Shown one piece after another: positions 41,776 to 50,885 of a stretch of 64,000 bases of DNA. How positions within the stretch are numbered: position 1 is the stretch's first letter; each line of letters opens with the position of its first letter. The DNA comes from Microbacterium sp. RU1D (GTDB lineage: Bacteria; Actinomycetota; Actinomycetes; Actinomycetales; Microbacteriaceae). Location: the NCBI RefSeq assembly GCF_900156435.1, contig NZ_FTPQ01000003.1, forward strand, positions 310,001 through 374,000, given 5' to 3'. The position numbers and the translations under genes are program-made. The notes under the pieces are model-generated. The model did not search any database. It saw only the letters and a program-made list of their open reading frames with translations, and was not told the DNA's origin.

Positions 41776-42135
41776 TCAGAGGTCTTCGGGGGCGAGGTCG
41801 CCCTGGCCCTCTTCCCCCAGCTCCACGACGCCGGGGTCTTCGCCCTGGGAGTCGGTTCCGGTGGACTCGGGGTGGATGTCCTCGAGCGGGATGTCGCTGT
41901 CATCGGCCGGGATTTCGGCCGGGTCGGCGCCGGTCGCGGTGGCCGGGTTGATGTCGTCGGGGTCGGCGCCCTCGTCGAGTGCCGTGGTGGCGTCCCACTC
42001 CGCCTGGGCGGGGTCGAGCGAGGGGTCCGGCTCGATGGAGGTGTCGCCGTCGCGCAGCGGCTGCACACCCGCGATGCCCACGTCTGCGGCCGGCGTGGTC
42101 GCGTCGGGGGTCGGGTCGATCGAAGCGTCGCTCAT
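41776..42135 (-). CDS. Acidic low-complexity protein
   Basis: A 119-residue protein made almost entirely of Asp, Glu, Pro, Ala, Thr and Gly (for example DPSLDPAQAEWDATTALDEGADPDDINPA). It has no signal peptide or TM and no recognised fold, and is probably intrinsically disordered. Similar disordered acidic proteins lie at 46909 and 50953 in the same stress-rich region. ATG 42135 was chosen by the reading frame; the ribosome site (GGAAGGACCCCCC) is good. Confidence 0.7.
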   Translation of the reverse strand: MSDASIDPTPDATTPAADVGIAGVQPLRDGDTSIEPDPSLDPAQAEWDATTALDEGADPDDINPATATGADPAEIPADDSDIPLEDIHPESTGTDSQGEDPGVVELGEEGQGDLAPEDL

Positions 42136-42323
42136 GGGGGGTCCTTCCGTCGGACGCGGGTGGTCGCCGGGATCGGCGGTAGTCCCATCCAACGCGGCCC
42201 CGATGCCACCGGCCCGCCCCTTGACAGCCGAACGCACGCCTCCGTAGTGAGCGCCGCGTCCGACACCCGCCCCGCTTCATATCCCCACCCCGGTTCGCGC
42301 ACCCGCGCGACGGAAGGAACACC

Positions 42324-43256
42324 ATGGGAGAGACCCTCTCCGTCCGCTCGCGCGGCGTCGACGATGTCGAACGCGTGTGGCGCCGCTTCGTCCCCAGCGC
42401 CCGAATCGAACGAGTCGACCCTCGAACGGTGTCGTTCTCGTGGACCTCGGTCGAGCTCGCGCACTTCTCGGTGGTGTCGTACGAGCTGACGGCATCCGTC
42501 CATTCCTCCGTGCGCATGAGCGACCAGCTCATGGCGTGCCGCATGATCGCGGACGACGTGCGCATCGAGTCGGAGGGACGTGCCATCGACCCGCGACGGC
42601 CGTGGATGACCTCGGATGCGGGAGCCGACGCGCAGTGGACGAACTCGGCCCGGGTGCGGGCCTTCGTCTTCGACCGCAGCGACGCGGAGCGCGTCGCGCG
42701 CATCGCGTCGGGCGATGACCGCCTGGTGCTGCGCCGCATCGACCCGCACGCGCGGGACCGCGACGCCGCAACCCAGTGGGAACGTTCGTTCGCGCACGTG
42801 TCGTCGTCGCTGGCGAGCGTGCACGAGGACGACATCCTCGCCACGGAGTTGCAGCGGCACGCCCTGCTGACGACCCTGTCGACGTTCTCGACGGCGTACG
42901 TCGAAGCCGTGGAGCGCGCGCGCCAGCGCTCGTCCGCCCCGCGCACCGTGCGTCGCGCGGTCGCGCACATCGAGGCGCACGCCCACGAGCCGCTCACCCT
43001 CGAGGACATCGCGGCCGCCGCGGGGATCTCGGGACGCGGGCTGCAGCATGCCTTCCGTCGCACCTTGGACATGACGCCGATGGAATACGTCCGCCGTGTG
43101 CGGCTCACGGCGGCGCACGACGAGTTGCGCGCCGGGACGGCGGTGTCGGTCTCGGACGTGGCGAGACGGTGGGGCTTCTCCAGCGCATCGCGGTTCGCCC
43201 GCTATCACCGCGAGCACTACGGGCAGAACCCGGCACAGGTGGCCCGCATGTTCTGA
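42324..43256 (+). CDS. AraC-family transcriptional regulator
   Basis: A 310-residue AraC regulator, C-terminal HTH pair DIAAAAGISGRGLQHAFRRTLDMTPMEYVRRVRLTAAH and VSDVARRWGFSSASRFARYHREHYGQNP. The opening GVDDVERVWRRFVPSARIERVD resembles the AraC at 21357-22292. Upstream is TTGACA (42221-42226), 18 bp, TAGTGA (42245-42250), a possible housekeeping promoter. Target unknown. Confidence 0.88.
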   Translation: MGETLSVRSRGVDDVERVWRRFVPSARIERVDPRTVSFSWTSVELAHFSVVSYELTASVHSSVRMSDQLMACRMIADDVRIESEGRAIDPRRPWMTSDAGADAQWTNSARVRAFVFDRSDAERVARIASGDDRLVLRRIDPHARDRDAATQWERSFAHVSSSLASVHEDDILATELQRHALLTTLSTFSTAYVEAVERARQRSSAPRTVRRAVAHIEAHAHEPLTLEDIAAAAGISGRGLQHAFRRTLDMTPMEYVRRVRLTAAHDELRAGTAVSVSDVARRWGFSSASRFARYHREHYGQNPAQVARMF

Positions 43257-43367
43257 GGCGACGCGTTCGGTCTCGATGTTGCGCGCGCGGTGCCGTCGAT
43301 GCCCGTGCGCGCCATAGCGATTGCACAGTGATGAGAGCGGGGCACGACAGCCCGCGAAAGGACAGAC

Positions 43368-43694
43368 GTGGGCAAGTTCATCTACGAGGGCGGCGTTCGC
43401 AACGAGTTCGAAGACCGTCTCCTCGCGCACCTTCAGGTGGTCGTCGGCAACAAACTCCGCCGCGGGGAGCCGTTCTACTTCGTGTGGAAGGACGACATCA
43501 GCACGGGCGGCGGCCGCACCTCGGTATGGGTGCACCCCCGCGCGAACATCGTGTTCAAGTTCAACGGCGGGCGTCCGCCGGCGCTGAACCGCGCGTGGCT
43601 CGAGGCTCTCATGTCGACGGCGAACTCCCCCACGGGCCTGTACGTCGTGCCCGAACCCGCCGACGAGACGGCGTCGCCCGAGTCGTACGCCTGA
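43368..43694 (+). CDS. DUF7882 family small protein
   Basis: A 108-residue protein with GKFIYEGGVRNEFEDRLLAHLQVVVGNKLRRGEPFYFVWKDD, a pattern I associate with short Microbacteriaceae proteins sometimes misannotated as ATP-dependent ligases. It has no nuclease or ligase motif. The RTSVWVHPRANIVFKFNGGRPPALNR segment looks like a small beta-sheet fold. AAAGGAC precedes the GTG start. Stand-alone between AraC and SQR genes. Confidence 0.75.
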   Translation: MGKFIYEGGVRNEFEDRLLAHLQVVVGNKLRRGEPFYFVWKDDISTGGGRTSVWVHPRANIVFKFNGGRPPALNRAWLEALMSTANSPTGLYVVPEPADETASPESYA

Positions 43695-43746
43695 GCCGGC
43701 TGTCAAGGCGCTGGCGTCTCCCCGGCGCGCGGCGGAGCCTGGGGGC

Positions 43747-44955
43747 ATGACCCCCACCCCCTCCGCCGCGCCCGTGCGCGTCGTCGTGATCGGCGGCGGC
43801 AACGCCGGACTCTCCGTCGCCGGCCGCCTCCACCGTGCACGTGTCGGTGACATCACCGTGATCGAGCCGCGCGAGCAGCACGTGTTCGCCCCGCTGCAAT
43901 CGCACATCGCCGGTGGGGCCGCGCGCGCCTCCGAGGCCGTACGCCCCCAAGCCGACGTCATCCCTCCCGGGGTGCGCTGGCTGCGCGACGAGGCTTTCAC
44001 GGTGGATGCCACCGCCCGGCGCGTGCACCTCGTCTCGGGCGGTCGTATCGACTACGACCAGCTCGTCGTCTGCGCCGGCATGCGCATGGCGTGGGAGCAG
44101 ATCCCCGGCCTGCCCGAAGCCATGGCCGCCCCCGAGGGCGTGTCGAACTACGACTACGACCTCGCGGCGAAGGCCTCGCCCGTGCTGCGCGACCTGCGCC
44201 GCGGCACCGTCGTGTTCACGCAGCCTCCCGAGCCCGCGTCGTGCGGCGCCGCCGCCCAGAAGCCGATGTACCTCGCGTGCGACTGGTGGCGGGCGATCGG
44301 CGTGCGCGACGACATCCGCGTCGTGTTCGTCTGCCCCGACCCGGTGCCCTTCGGCATCCCGGCCATCGATCGCGAGCTGCAACGCAAGCTCGACGAGTAC
44401 GGCATCGAGGTGCGGTACCAACGCGAGCTGATGAGCGTGGATGCCGGCTCCCGTACGCTCGAGATCGGCCACGGCGACGTCCGCGAGACGATCGCGTACG
44501 ACGTGCTGCACGCCGTCCCGCCGCAGCGGGCGCCGGAATGGATCGCCGGCAGCGGGCTGGCGGCATCCGACGATCCGCACGGGTTCGTCGACGTCGACGC
44601 CGAGACGTTCCAACACGTGCGCCACCCCGAGATCTGGGCCGTCGGCGACGCGGCGACCGTGGCCACTCGACGTTCGGGCGGGGCGATCCGGCAGCAGGCG
44701 AAGGCTCTGGTGAAGAACATGACGGCGGTGCTGAACGGCCGCGCTCCGTCCGCGCGGTACGACGGCTACAGCGTCGTGCCGTTCACCGTGTCGCGGGGCA
44801 CCGTCGTCTTCGCCGAGTTCGACCGTCAAGGACGGCTGCAGCCGAGCGTGCCGTTCTGGCGCTCGCTGTACCGCGAGCGCCGCCTGTCGTGGATCGCCGA
44901 CCGCCGCGTGCTCCCGTGGGTGTACTGGCACCTGATCCTGCGCGGCCGCGCCTGA
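43747..44955 (+). CDS. NAD(P)/FAD-dependent oxidoreductase, sulfide:quinone reductase-like
   Basis: A 402-residue two-dinucleotide-binding flavoprotein. The FAD motif is VVVIGGGNAGLSVAG (11-25), with the second FAD segment IWAVGDAATV. C166 lies in PASCGAAAQKPMYLACD, which matches the active-site Cys segment of SQR (xxCAGAPQK). Two further Cys of canonical SQRs are not obvious, so it may be a non-sulfide quinone reductase or type II NADH dehydrogenase relative. It is preceded by a GTCAAGGCG half of the shared motif. Membrane attachment is expected for the family. Confidence 0.8.
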   Translation: MTPTPSAAPVRVVVIGGGNAGLSVAGRLHRARVGDITVIEPREQHVFAPLQSHIAGGAARASEAVRPQADVIPPGVRWLRDEAFTVDATARRVHLVSGGRIDYDQLVVCAGMRMAWEQIPGLPEAMAAPEGVSNYDYDLAAKASPVLRDLRRGTVVFTQPPEPASCGAAAQKPMYLACDWWRAIGVRDDIRVVFVCPDPVPFGIPAIDRELQRKLDEYGIEVRYQRELMSVDAGSRTLEIGHGDVRETIAYDVLHAVPPQRAPEWIAGSGLAASDDPHGFVDVDAETFQHVRHPEIWAVGDAATVATRRSGGAIRQQAKALVKNMTAVLNGRAPSARYDGYSVVPFTVSRGTVVFAEFDRQGRLQPSVPFWRSLYRERRLSWIADRRVLPWVYWHLILRGRA

Positions 44956-45035
44956 GAGCGCCGGCCCGCCGGGCACCGGGCCGCGCCGGGCAGTGCGCCG
45001 CGCCGGGCACTGCCCGCGCCCGGCATGAGGCCGCG

Positions 45036-45098
45036 ATAAACGCGATTCCTGTGCATAAACGCTCCGGCACCGCGTTTCTGCGCACGAATGGCGTTTAT
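45036..45098. repeat. 27-bp imperfect inverted repeat
   Basis: Arms 45036-45062 (ATAAACGC...TAAACGC) and 45072-45098 (GCGTTTC...GCGTTTAT) with a 9-nt loop TCCGGCACC; four mismatches. The preceding 80 bp (44957-45030) are packed with GCCGGGCAC-type repeats. It stands out as A/T-rich in an otherwise G/C-rich spacer. Confidence 0.75.
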
Positions 45099-45245
45099 GG
45101 CCCCACCCCGGCGGTGGGCGAGCCAGCGGGACGCACTTCGCCTATAGGGCACGAACGCCGATCCCTCAACCCCGGGGGCCAGTCGTCGGGATCGCGCGAA
45201 GACTGGGGGCATCCCCGGAAGACACACGAGAAGAGGACACGCACC

Positions 45246-45698
45246 ATGGCACAGGTCATCGAAACCATCGACGTCGACGTTCCCGTCCGCGTCGCCTACA
45301 ACCAGTGGACGCAGTTCGAGGAGTTCCCGCACTTCATGAGCTTCGTGGAGTCCATCACGCAGAAGAGCGACACGCTCACGCACTGGAAGGTGAAGATCGC
45401 CGGCGCCGAGCGCGAGTTCGACGCCGAGATCACCGAGCAGCACCCCGACGAGCGCGTCGCGTGGAACAGCGTCGGCGGCGACGAGAACCACGCCGGCGTC
45501 GTGACCTTCCACCGCCTGTCCGACACCGAGACGCGCGTCACCGTGCAGATCGACTGGGAGCCCGCAGGCGCCCTCGAGAAACTCGGCGCGGTCTTCGGCG
45601 CCGATGACCACTCGGTCAAGAAGGACCTCGCGAACTTCAAGGAGTACATCGAGTCGCGCGGCGCCGAGTCCGGCGCCTGGCGCGGCGACGTCAGCTGA
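45246..45698 (+). CDS. SRPBCC-family (START/polyketide-cyclase-type) protein
   Basis: A 150-residue protein of the SRPBCC fold: VIETIDVDVPVRVAYNQWTQFEEFPHFMSFVESI, then WEPAGALEKLGAVFGADDHSVKKDLANFKEYIE. This subgroup (YndB-like/cyclase) binds a hydrophobic ligand but has no catalytic signature. A CTCAACCCC half-motif lies upstream (C45167) with an A at the expected position. It ends at a strong terminator. Confidence 0.88.
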   Translation: MAQVIETIDVDVPVRVAYNQWTQFEEFPHFMSFVESITQKSDTLTHWKVKIAGAEREFDAEITEQHPDERVAWNSVGGDENHAGVVTFHRLSDTETRVTVQIDWEPAGALEKLGAVFGADDHSVKKDLANFKEYIESRGAESGAWRGDVS

Positions 45699-45710
45699 CG
45701 TCCGCCCCTC

Positions 45711-45754
45711 GACGAAAGCCGGGCCCGCCTTCACAGGCGGGCCCGGCTTTCGTC
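45711..45754. terminator. Perfect 20-bp hairpin
   Basis: GACGAAAGCCGGGCCCGCCT pairs exactly with AGGCGGGCCCGGCTTTCGTC; loop TCAC. It separates the SRPBCC gene from the convergent aldo/keto reductase. Confidence 0.9.
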
Positions 45755-45763
45755 ATGACGAGG

Positions 45764-46756
45764 TCACCACTGCGGGTGGATCTCCGCACGCAGGCGCCGG
45801 TCGTACACGTCGCGGACGAGGGTGTCGAAGGCGTCGAGGTCGAACCCGCCGTCGAGCAGATCCCCGGCCGCCGCGTTGGCGGCAGCCTGCGGCACCGAGC
45901 GCGCTCCCGGGATGACCGCGGTGACGCCCTCGCGCGACGCGATCCACGCGAGCGTGGCCGCCGGCAGACTCACGCCCTCGGGCAGCGACGCCTTGAGCTC
46001 GTCGGCCGCGGCCACGCCCTCCTCGAACGGCACCCCCGAGAACGTCTCGCCCTTGTCGAAGGCCTCGCCGTTGCGGTTGTAGGTGCGGTGGTCGTTCTCG
46101 TCGAAGGTCGTGTCCGCCGTGTACTTGCCCGACAGCAGGCCGCTGGCCAGCGGCACGCGCGCGAACACCGCGACGTTCTTCTCGGCCGCGAGGGGCAGCA
46201 CCTCGTCGAGGGGCTTGAGCCGGAAGGGGTTGAAGATGATCTGCAGGTTGGTGAGGTTCGGCCGACGCAACGCCGACAGGGCCTGGTCCATGGTCTCGAC
46301 CGACGCGCCGTACGCGGCGATCACGCCCTCCGCGACCAGCTGGTCGAGGGCGTCCCACGTGGCGTCGTCGTCGATCACGGCCGACGGAGGGCAGTGCAGC
46401 TGCACGAGGTCGAGCGTCTCGGTGTCGAGCAATCGCCGCGAGCGGTCGAGCCAGCCGCGGAAGTTCTCCATCACGTAGTTCTCGGGCACCTGGTCTTCGC
46501 GGCGGCCCATCTTGGTCGCGACCGTGATGCCGGCATCCGCACGGCTCTTCAGGAACGCGCCGATGATCTGCTCGGACCGCCCGTCGCCGTAGACGTCGGC
46601 GGTGTCGAAGAGGGTGACGCCGGCGTCGGCCGACGCCTCGAGCACGGCGCGGGCGTCGTCTTCGCTGACATCACCCCAATCGGCCCCGAGCTGCCAGGTG
46701 CCGAGGCCGACGGCCGAGACCTCGCGGCCGGTACGGGAGAGGGGACGCTGCTGCAT
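45764..46756 (-). CDS. Aldo/keto reductase
   Basis: A 330-residue (alpha/beta)8 NADPH reductase of the IolS/YghZ type. The N-terminal VGLGTWQLGADWGDV precedes catalytic Asp/Tyr in LFDTADVYGDGRSE, with Lys in VATKMGRREDQ and His in LVQLHCPP. The C-terminal AVIPGARSVPQAAAN is the cofactor-binding motif. CTTTCC-type ribosome site (GAAAGG) precedes the ATG. Reduces aldehydes or ketones; substrate unknown. Confidence 0.92.
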   Translation of the reverse strand: MQQRPLSRTGREVSAVGLGTWQLGADWGDVSEDDARAVLEASADAGVTLFDTADVYGDGRSEQIIGAFLKSRADAGITVATKMGRREDQVPENYVMENFRGWLDRSRRLLDTETLDLVQLHCPPSAVIDDDATWDALDQLVAEGVIAAYGASVETMDQALSALRRPNLTNLQIIFNPFRLKPLDEVLPLAAEKNVAVFARVPLASGLLSGKYTADTTFDENDHRTYNRNGEAFDKGETFSGVPFEEGVAAADELKASLPEGVSLPAATLAWIASREGVTAVIPGARSVPQAAANAAAGDLLDGGFDLDAFDTLVRDVYDRRLRAEIHPQW

Positions 46757-46845
46757 TGCGGTTCCTTTCGAAGCGTCCTCCGAGCCTATCCAGCCCCTCC
46801 GGAACGCGGGCCGAGCGGGAACGGATGCCGATGACCCGGCGAGCG

Positions 46846-46882
46846 CAACCCCGGACCCGCGCGGGTATCCCGCGCCTAACGT
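46846..46882 (+). promoter_or_regulatory. Shared bipartite stress motif, site 5
   Basis: GCAACCCC (CAACCCC 46846-46852), exactly 22 nt, CCTAACGT (46875-46882), 26 bp before ATG 46909. Identical halves and spacing to the dps site at 55785. Confidence 0.7.
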
Positions 46883-46908
46883 GGCGGCACACCCACGGAA
46901 GGAACAGC

Positions 46909-47388
46909 ATGGAGACTCCCGCCGAGCGGCTCCCCGGAGCCGACGAAGAGAACATCGTCCCCGAGTCCGACGGACTCACCGCCGACGTGCCCGCGGGCGC
47001 AGCCGGCGCCGATTCGGGGGCCGTCGGCACGGCGCGCATCGACCCCGACGACGAAGCGCGCCTCCAGGGCATCTCGAGCCAGAACGACCTGCCCGGCGTC
47101 GGCACGCGCGCCGCCGACGGACTCACCGAGCGCGGAACCGATGATGCGCGCGGCGAGGGCGGCTCGACCTCGCGCCACACGGAAGACACCGGGGGCCCCG
47201 ACCACGACGACGTCCCCGCCGAAGACGAAGAGGTCCGCACCCCGGCGTCTCCCCCGCGCAGCGACGACGGCGGCGAGGCGCACGTCGACGCCGACGACCC
47301 CATCGCGGCCTTCCAGCCGGGCGTGGGCCGCGACTCCGCGGCATCCAGCAAGATCGCCCAGGGCCTTCCCGACCCCGACGAGGCCTGA
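46909..47388 (+). CDS. Acidic disordered protein, 159 aa
   Basis: Highly acidic Asp/Glu/Gly/Pro-rich protein with no recognised fold, for example ENIVPESDGLTADVPAGAAG and DDDVPAEDEEVR-like stretches. It has the same style as the genes at 41776 and 50953. GAAGGAAC before the ATG is a good ribosome site. It carries the shared motif upstream, so it is a candidate stress-induced hydrophilic (hydrophilin-like) protein; that role is inferred from composition only. Confidence 0.7.
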   Translation: METPAERLPGADEENIVPESDGLTADVPAGAAGADSGAVGTARIDPDDEARLQGISSQNDLPGVGTRAADGLTERGTDDARGEGGSTSRHTEDTGGPDHDDVPAEDEEVRTPASPPRSDDGGEAHVDADDPIAAFQPGVGRDSAASSKIAQGLPDPDEA

Positions 47389-47397
47389 CCGGCCGAC

Positions 47398-47456
47398 GGT
47401 CCCTTCGACAGGCTCAGGGACCTCCCACAGAGGAGCCTGAGCCTGTCGAAGCCTCC
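47398..47456. repeat. Two dispersed palindromic repeats
   Basis: Copies at 47398-47422 (GGTCCCTTCGAC...CAGGGACC) and 47432-47456 (GGAGCCTGAGCC...GAAGCCTCC), facing each other between convergent genes. Confidence 0.85.
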
Positions 47457-47486
47457 GGCCCCCCACCCCGGCCCGGCGCCGAGCCG

Positions 47487-48815
47487 TCAGTGCGCCAGCC
47501 GCAGGGCGTCCTCGGCGAGATGGAAGAAGCTCGGCATCGCCTCCGACACGGCCGCGACGTCGGCGTCCGCCATCAGCAGCACCACCGTCGCCTCCTCCGC
47601 GTCGTCGCGCACGAACCAGCTCCCGGACAGCACGCCACGGCTCGAACCGCCCTTGAACGCGACGTACGGCCACGTCCCGACATCGAGCCCCTGCCCCGGG
47701 TTCTCGCTCAGGATGCCGAGCACCTCGGCATCCTGGGTCTGCTGCAGCGCGTGGTGCACGGCGGCAACGTCGGCAGCCGACGCGAACCAGTCGAATCCGT
47801 TCTGCCACTGCGACGTGCTCACCGCCTCGCCCGGGACGGCGAGCGGCGCTGCGGCGATGCGATCCAGGACCGCCCGCTTGCCGCTGCCGTCGGCGGCCTC
47901 CCATTCGGCACGAACCGCGGGGTCGCCCCAGCCGAGGGTGAAGATCTCCTTCGTGGAGGGGAAGGGCGTCAGCGCCGCCGGATCGGCGTGCCCGCTGCGC
48001 GCGACCGCCGACTCGATGCGTTCGCGTCCGAGTCGCCGGATGAGCAGGTCGGTCGCGGTGTTGTCGCTGATGCGGATCATCGCCGACGCGGCATCCCGCA
48101 CCGACACCTCGGTGCCCGCGGGAGCGTCCTGCAGCTCGCCCGAGGGCAGGCTGCGGTCGAGGTCGTCGAGCACGAGCGTCTCGTCCCATGACGCGTCGCC
48201 GGATGCCACGGCCTCGGCCGTCGCGAACAGCACGTAGAGCTTGAACACCGACGCCAGCGGCGCGGAGCGGTCGGCGTCGATCGAGATCACGGTCTCGTCG
48301 CCCCGCTGCACGAGGGCGCTGACCTCGCCGGGCAGTTCGCGGAGCCGCTGCTCCACCTCCTCGAGCGAGGTGGAGGGCTCCCACGTCGGAGCCACGGGCG
48401 CGAGGAGCATCGTCGTGACGCGACCCGCGGAGTCGATCGCGAGCGTGAGGTCGAAGGGGTCGCCGGCGCTGCCTGCGAGGGTGGCGCGCGCCTGCGTCTC
48501 GGTGCCGGTGTAGGCGGTGACGGTGAAGGGCGCCGCGGGGCGGATCTGACGGTTCACCATCTCGGCCACCTGCTCCGCCGGCACCTGCTTCTGGAAGTTC
48601 TCGTCGAGCACGCGCGCCCACTCGCCGGCAGTGGTGTCGGCCTCCGCCTCGAAGACGTCGATGATCCACGTCATCCGCTCCCCCACCGGTGTGGCGGGGA
48701 TGTCGACGGATGCCGTGGGCGAGGCGGGAGGAGCGGGTTTCGCGCTCGTGCACGCCGTGAGGGCGGCAATGGCCGCGAGGGAGACGAGGGCGGTCAGGCG
48801 ACGGGCGAGAGTCAC
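47487..48815 (-). CDS. Serine hydrolase, class A beta-lactamase-like lipoprotein
   Basis: A 442-residue protein. The signal peptide ends in the lipobox LTAC (Cys near residue 22). The C-terminal beta-lactamase/transpeptidase-like domain has S189-x-x-K192 (ASVFKLY), the SDN-type ISDNTATD and FKGGSS in place of KTG. An N-terminal cystatin-like ORF5 domain (about 50-170) precedes it. The family includes beta-lactamase-related hydrolases of unknown substrate and penicillin-interacting proteins. Start GTG 48815. A true beta-lactamase function is not assured. Confidence 0.85.
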   Translation of the reverse strand: MTLARRLTALVSLAAIAALTACTSAKPAPPASPTASVDIPATPVGERMTWIIDVFEAEADTTAGEWARVLDENFQKQVPAEQVAEMVNRQIRPAAPFTVTAYTGTETQARATLAGSAGDPFDLTLAIDSAGRVTTMLLAPVAPTWEPSTSLEEVEQRLRELPGEVSALVQRGDETVISIDADRSAPLASVFKLYVLFATAEAVASGDASWDETLVLDDLDRSLPSGELQDAPAGTEVSVRDAASAMIRISDNTATDLLIRRLGRERIESAVARSGHADPAALTPFPSTKEIFTLGWGDPAVRAEWEAADGSGKRAVLDRIAAAPLAVPGEAVSTSQWQNGFDWFASAADVAAVHHALQQTQDAEVLGILSENPGQGLDVGTWPYVAFKGGSSRGVLSGSWFVRDDAEEATVVLLMADADVAAVSEAMPSFFHLAEDALRLAH

Positions 48816-48930
48816 GAGGTTCCTTCCGGTGGGGGTCCTCCCACGCTACGGACGCCGGTCGCCGCGCACCTCCCTCGTGCGAGGGAGATGCGTCCGGATC
48901 GCCGCGGCCGTTTCCTGCCAGGCTGGGACG

Positions 48931-49344
48931 ATGCACGACCTGCGCCTCGAGCCCCTCGCCCCCTCGCTCGACGACTACCTCGAACTCCGCCGCGCCTCCG
49001 GGCTCACCCCGAAGCGGCCCGACCAGGGCGCCCCGGCACTCGCGAACAGCTGGGCGTGGCGACGGATCGTGGATGCCGACGGCCGATCGGTCGCGATGGG
49101 CCGGGTCGTGGGAGACGGCGGGTGGTACTTCCTCGTCGCCGACATGGCGACCCTGCCCTCGCATCAGCGACGCGGGCTCGGCCGTCGGATCCTCGAGGAC
49201 CTGCTCGCGGAAATCCGCGAGAGGGCCCCCGAGGGTGCCTACGTGACGCTGCTGGCCGACCCGCCCGGCCAGGCGCTGTATCGCAGCCTCGGCTTCACTG
49301 AGCCGACGAATGGCTCCGTCACGATGCACAAGCTCCTGGGCTGA
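48931..49344 (+). CDS. GNAT-family N-acetyltransferase
   Basis: A 137-residue GNAT with the acetyl-CoA motif MATLPSHQRRGLGRRILEDLLAEI (Q/RxxGxG/A) and the C-terminal ALYRSLGFTEPTNGSVTMHK. The N-terminal half is short. Substrate unknown; it stands alone. Confidence 0.85.
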   Translation: MHDLRLEPLAPSLDDYLELRRASGLTPKRPDQGAPALANSWAWRRIVDADGRSVAMGRVVGDGGWYFLVADMATLPSHQRRGLGRRILEDLLAEIRERAPEGAYVTLLADPPGQALYRSLGFTEPTNGSVTMHKLLG

Positions 49345-49501
49345 CGCGATCAGCGGCCTGCTGCGCGGCCGGCATCCCGGAGACCCCCGCCACGGAGGCG
49401 GTGCGCGGGATACCGCCCCGGAGCTCAGCGCGCCGCGGGACGCGCCGCGACGGCCGTGGGCGCAGACCGGTCGATAGCATCGACCGACGACAGGAGCCCC
49501 C

Positions 49502-50542
49502 GTGACCGATCACCCGGCCGACCGCGACCCTCAGCCCGCTCCCCGCCCCCGCGCCGTCATCGCCGGCGCGAGCGGCTTCGTCGGGAGGGCTCTGGCGCGC
49601 GCCTTCGAGGACGACGGGTACGACGTCTTCACCGTCGGGCGCACGGGGTCCGCGGTGTGGGGCGATCCACCGGCGATCGCGCGCGTGGTCGACGGCGCGG
49701 ACGTCTTGATCAACCTCGCGGGGAAGATCGTGTCCTGCCGGTATACCGATGCGAACCGTGACGAGATCCTCCGCTCGCGCGTCGACACCACGCGGGCGCT
49801 GCACACCGCCGTCGCGGCGGCGAAGCGACCGCCGCGCGTCTGGATGAACGCCTCCACCGCCACGATCTACCGGCACGAGACCGAGAGCGGCAACGACGAG
49901 GTCGAGGGCGTGCTCGGCGAGGGCTTCTCGGTCGATGTGGCCACGAGCTGGGAGCGGGCGTTCTTCGCCGGCGACCTCCCGTCCACGCGCCGCGTCGCGC
50001 TGCGCATGGCGATCGTGCTCGGCGACGGACCCGCCACCCGCACGCTTTTCGCCCTCGCCCGGCTCGGCCTCGGCGGACCCCAGATCGACAGCTGGTGGTT
50101 CCCGCACCGTCGCTACCGCGGCATCGGTGCGCACCCGACCGGTCCGGCGTGGTCATCGTGGCACCGCTCGAGGGGACGTCAACGCTTCAGCTGGATCCAC
50201 ATCGACGACGTCGTGGCATCCGTCCGCTTCCTCCGCGACCACGACACGCTCGCGGGGCCCGTCAATCTCTCCGCCCCGGGCGTCAGCGACAACCGCACGC
50301 TGATGCGCGAGCTGCGGCGGGCGGCCCGGATGCCGTTCGGCCTGCCGGCGTGGCGGTGGATGCTCGATCCAGCCATGGCGCTCCTGCGCAACGAGCCCGA
50401 GCTGGTGCTGAAGAGCCGATGGGCGGTCCCCCGCCGGCTCACCGAGGCGGGATTCACCTTCCGCTTCCCCGAGCTCGGCGCCGCCCTCGACGACGTCGCC
50501 GCGACGCGTCGGCCGCGGGCGCGCGACCTCTTCGCGGGCTGA
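49502..50542 (+). CDS. NAD-dependent epimerase/SDR, TIGR01777/DUF1731-type
   Basis: A 346-residue atypical SDR. The Rossmann motif AVIAGASGFVGRALARAF lies after a Pro-rich N-terminus. It has the YfcH/SDR39U1 family pattern of DRDEILRSRVDTTRAL, WMNASTATIY, VDVATSWERAFF, RVALRMAIVLG and a C-terminal DUF1731-like segment (AVPRRLTEAGFTFRFPEL). GTG start at 49502 follows AGGAG. Catalytic role in the family is not established. Confidence 0.88.
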   Translation: MTDHPADRDPQPAPRPRAVIAGASGFVGRALARAFEDDGYDVFTVGRTGSAVWGDPPAIARVVDGADVLINLAGKIVSCRYTDANRDEILRSRVDTTRALHTAVAAAKRPPRVWMNASTATIYRHETESGNDEVEGVLGEGFSVDVATSWERAFFAGDLPSTRRVALRMAIVLGDGPATRTLFALARLGLGGPQIDSWWFPHRRYRGIGAHPTGPAWSSWHRSRGRQRFSWIHIDDVVASVRFLRDHDTLAGPVNLSAPGVSDNRTLMRELRRAARMPFGLPAWRWMLDPAMALLRNEPELVLKSRWAVPRRLTEAGFTFRFPELGAALDDVAATRRPRARDLFAG

Positions 50543-50651
50543 GCACCTACCGGGCGGAAGGCCGCGGACGAGCACGCCCTCGAACGACGACACCGCCCGA
50601 CGCGGAACCCCCGTGGGGGTACGCGTGGAGCGGCGTCGATGCGACCGGTCG

Positions 50652-50810
50652 TCAGACCTGTCGGCGGATGAAGCGCATGAGCGCGGCGATGATGCCGATG
50701 ATCAGGATGACGATCCCGATCCACAGCAGGAACTTGACGGCCTCGACGAAGACGCCGAGGAACAGGAGCACGAGGCCCACGATGACGAGGATGATGGCGA
50801 GAGCTGGCAT
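50652..50810 (-). CDS. 52-aa hydrophobic membrane protein
   Basis: A tiny protein with two TM helices (residues about 3-22 and 27-44) and a basic tail (RFIRRQV). GGTGGGAAC precedes ATG 50810. No recognised family; similar small two-TM proteins are common in stress regulons. A half-matching copy of the shared motif (CAAGGCC at 50853, A at 50821) lies upstream, divergent from site 6. Confidence 0.6.
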   Translation of the reverse strand: MPALAIILVIVGLVLLFLGVFVEAVKFLLWIGIVILIIGIIAALMRFIRRQV

Positions 50811-50885
50811 GTTCCCACCCTGCACCCCGGCGCCGCGTCGCCCGGCGGCCTTGACACGGACCGGGGCCGCACGGCAGCGACGTGT

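Noticed and set aside
42221..42250. Inclusion of the acidic gene at 41776 in the stress regulon
   Set aside because: Minus strand has TGTCAAGG here, but no CTA-type second half at 32-33 nt; the plus strand instead reads TTGACA-N18-TAGTGA.
46876..49329. 817-codon minus-strand frame through the acidic protein and the beta-lactamase-like gene
   Set aside because: No domains; the opposing plus-strand gene at 46909 and the hydrolase at 47487 have correct starts and motifs.
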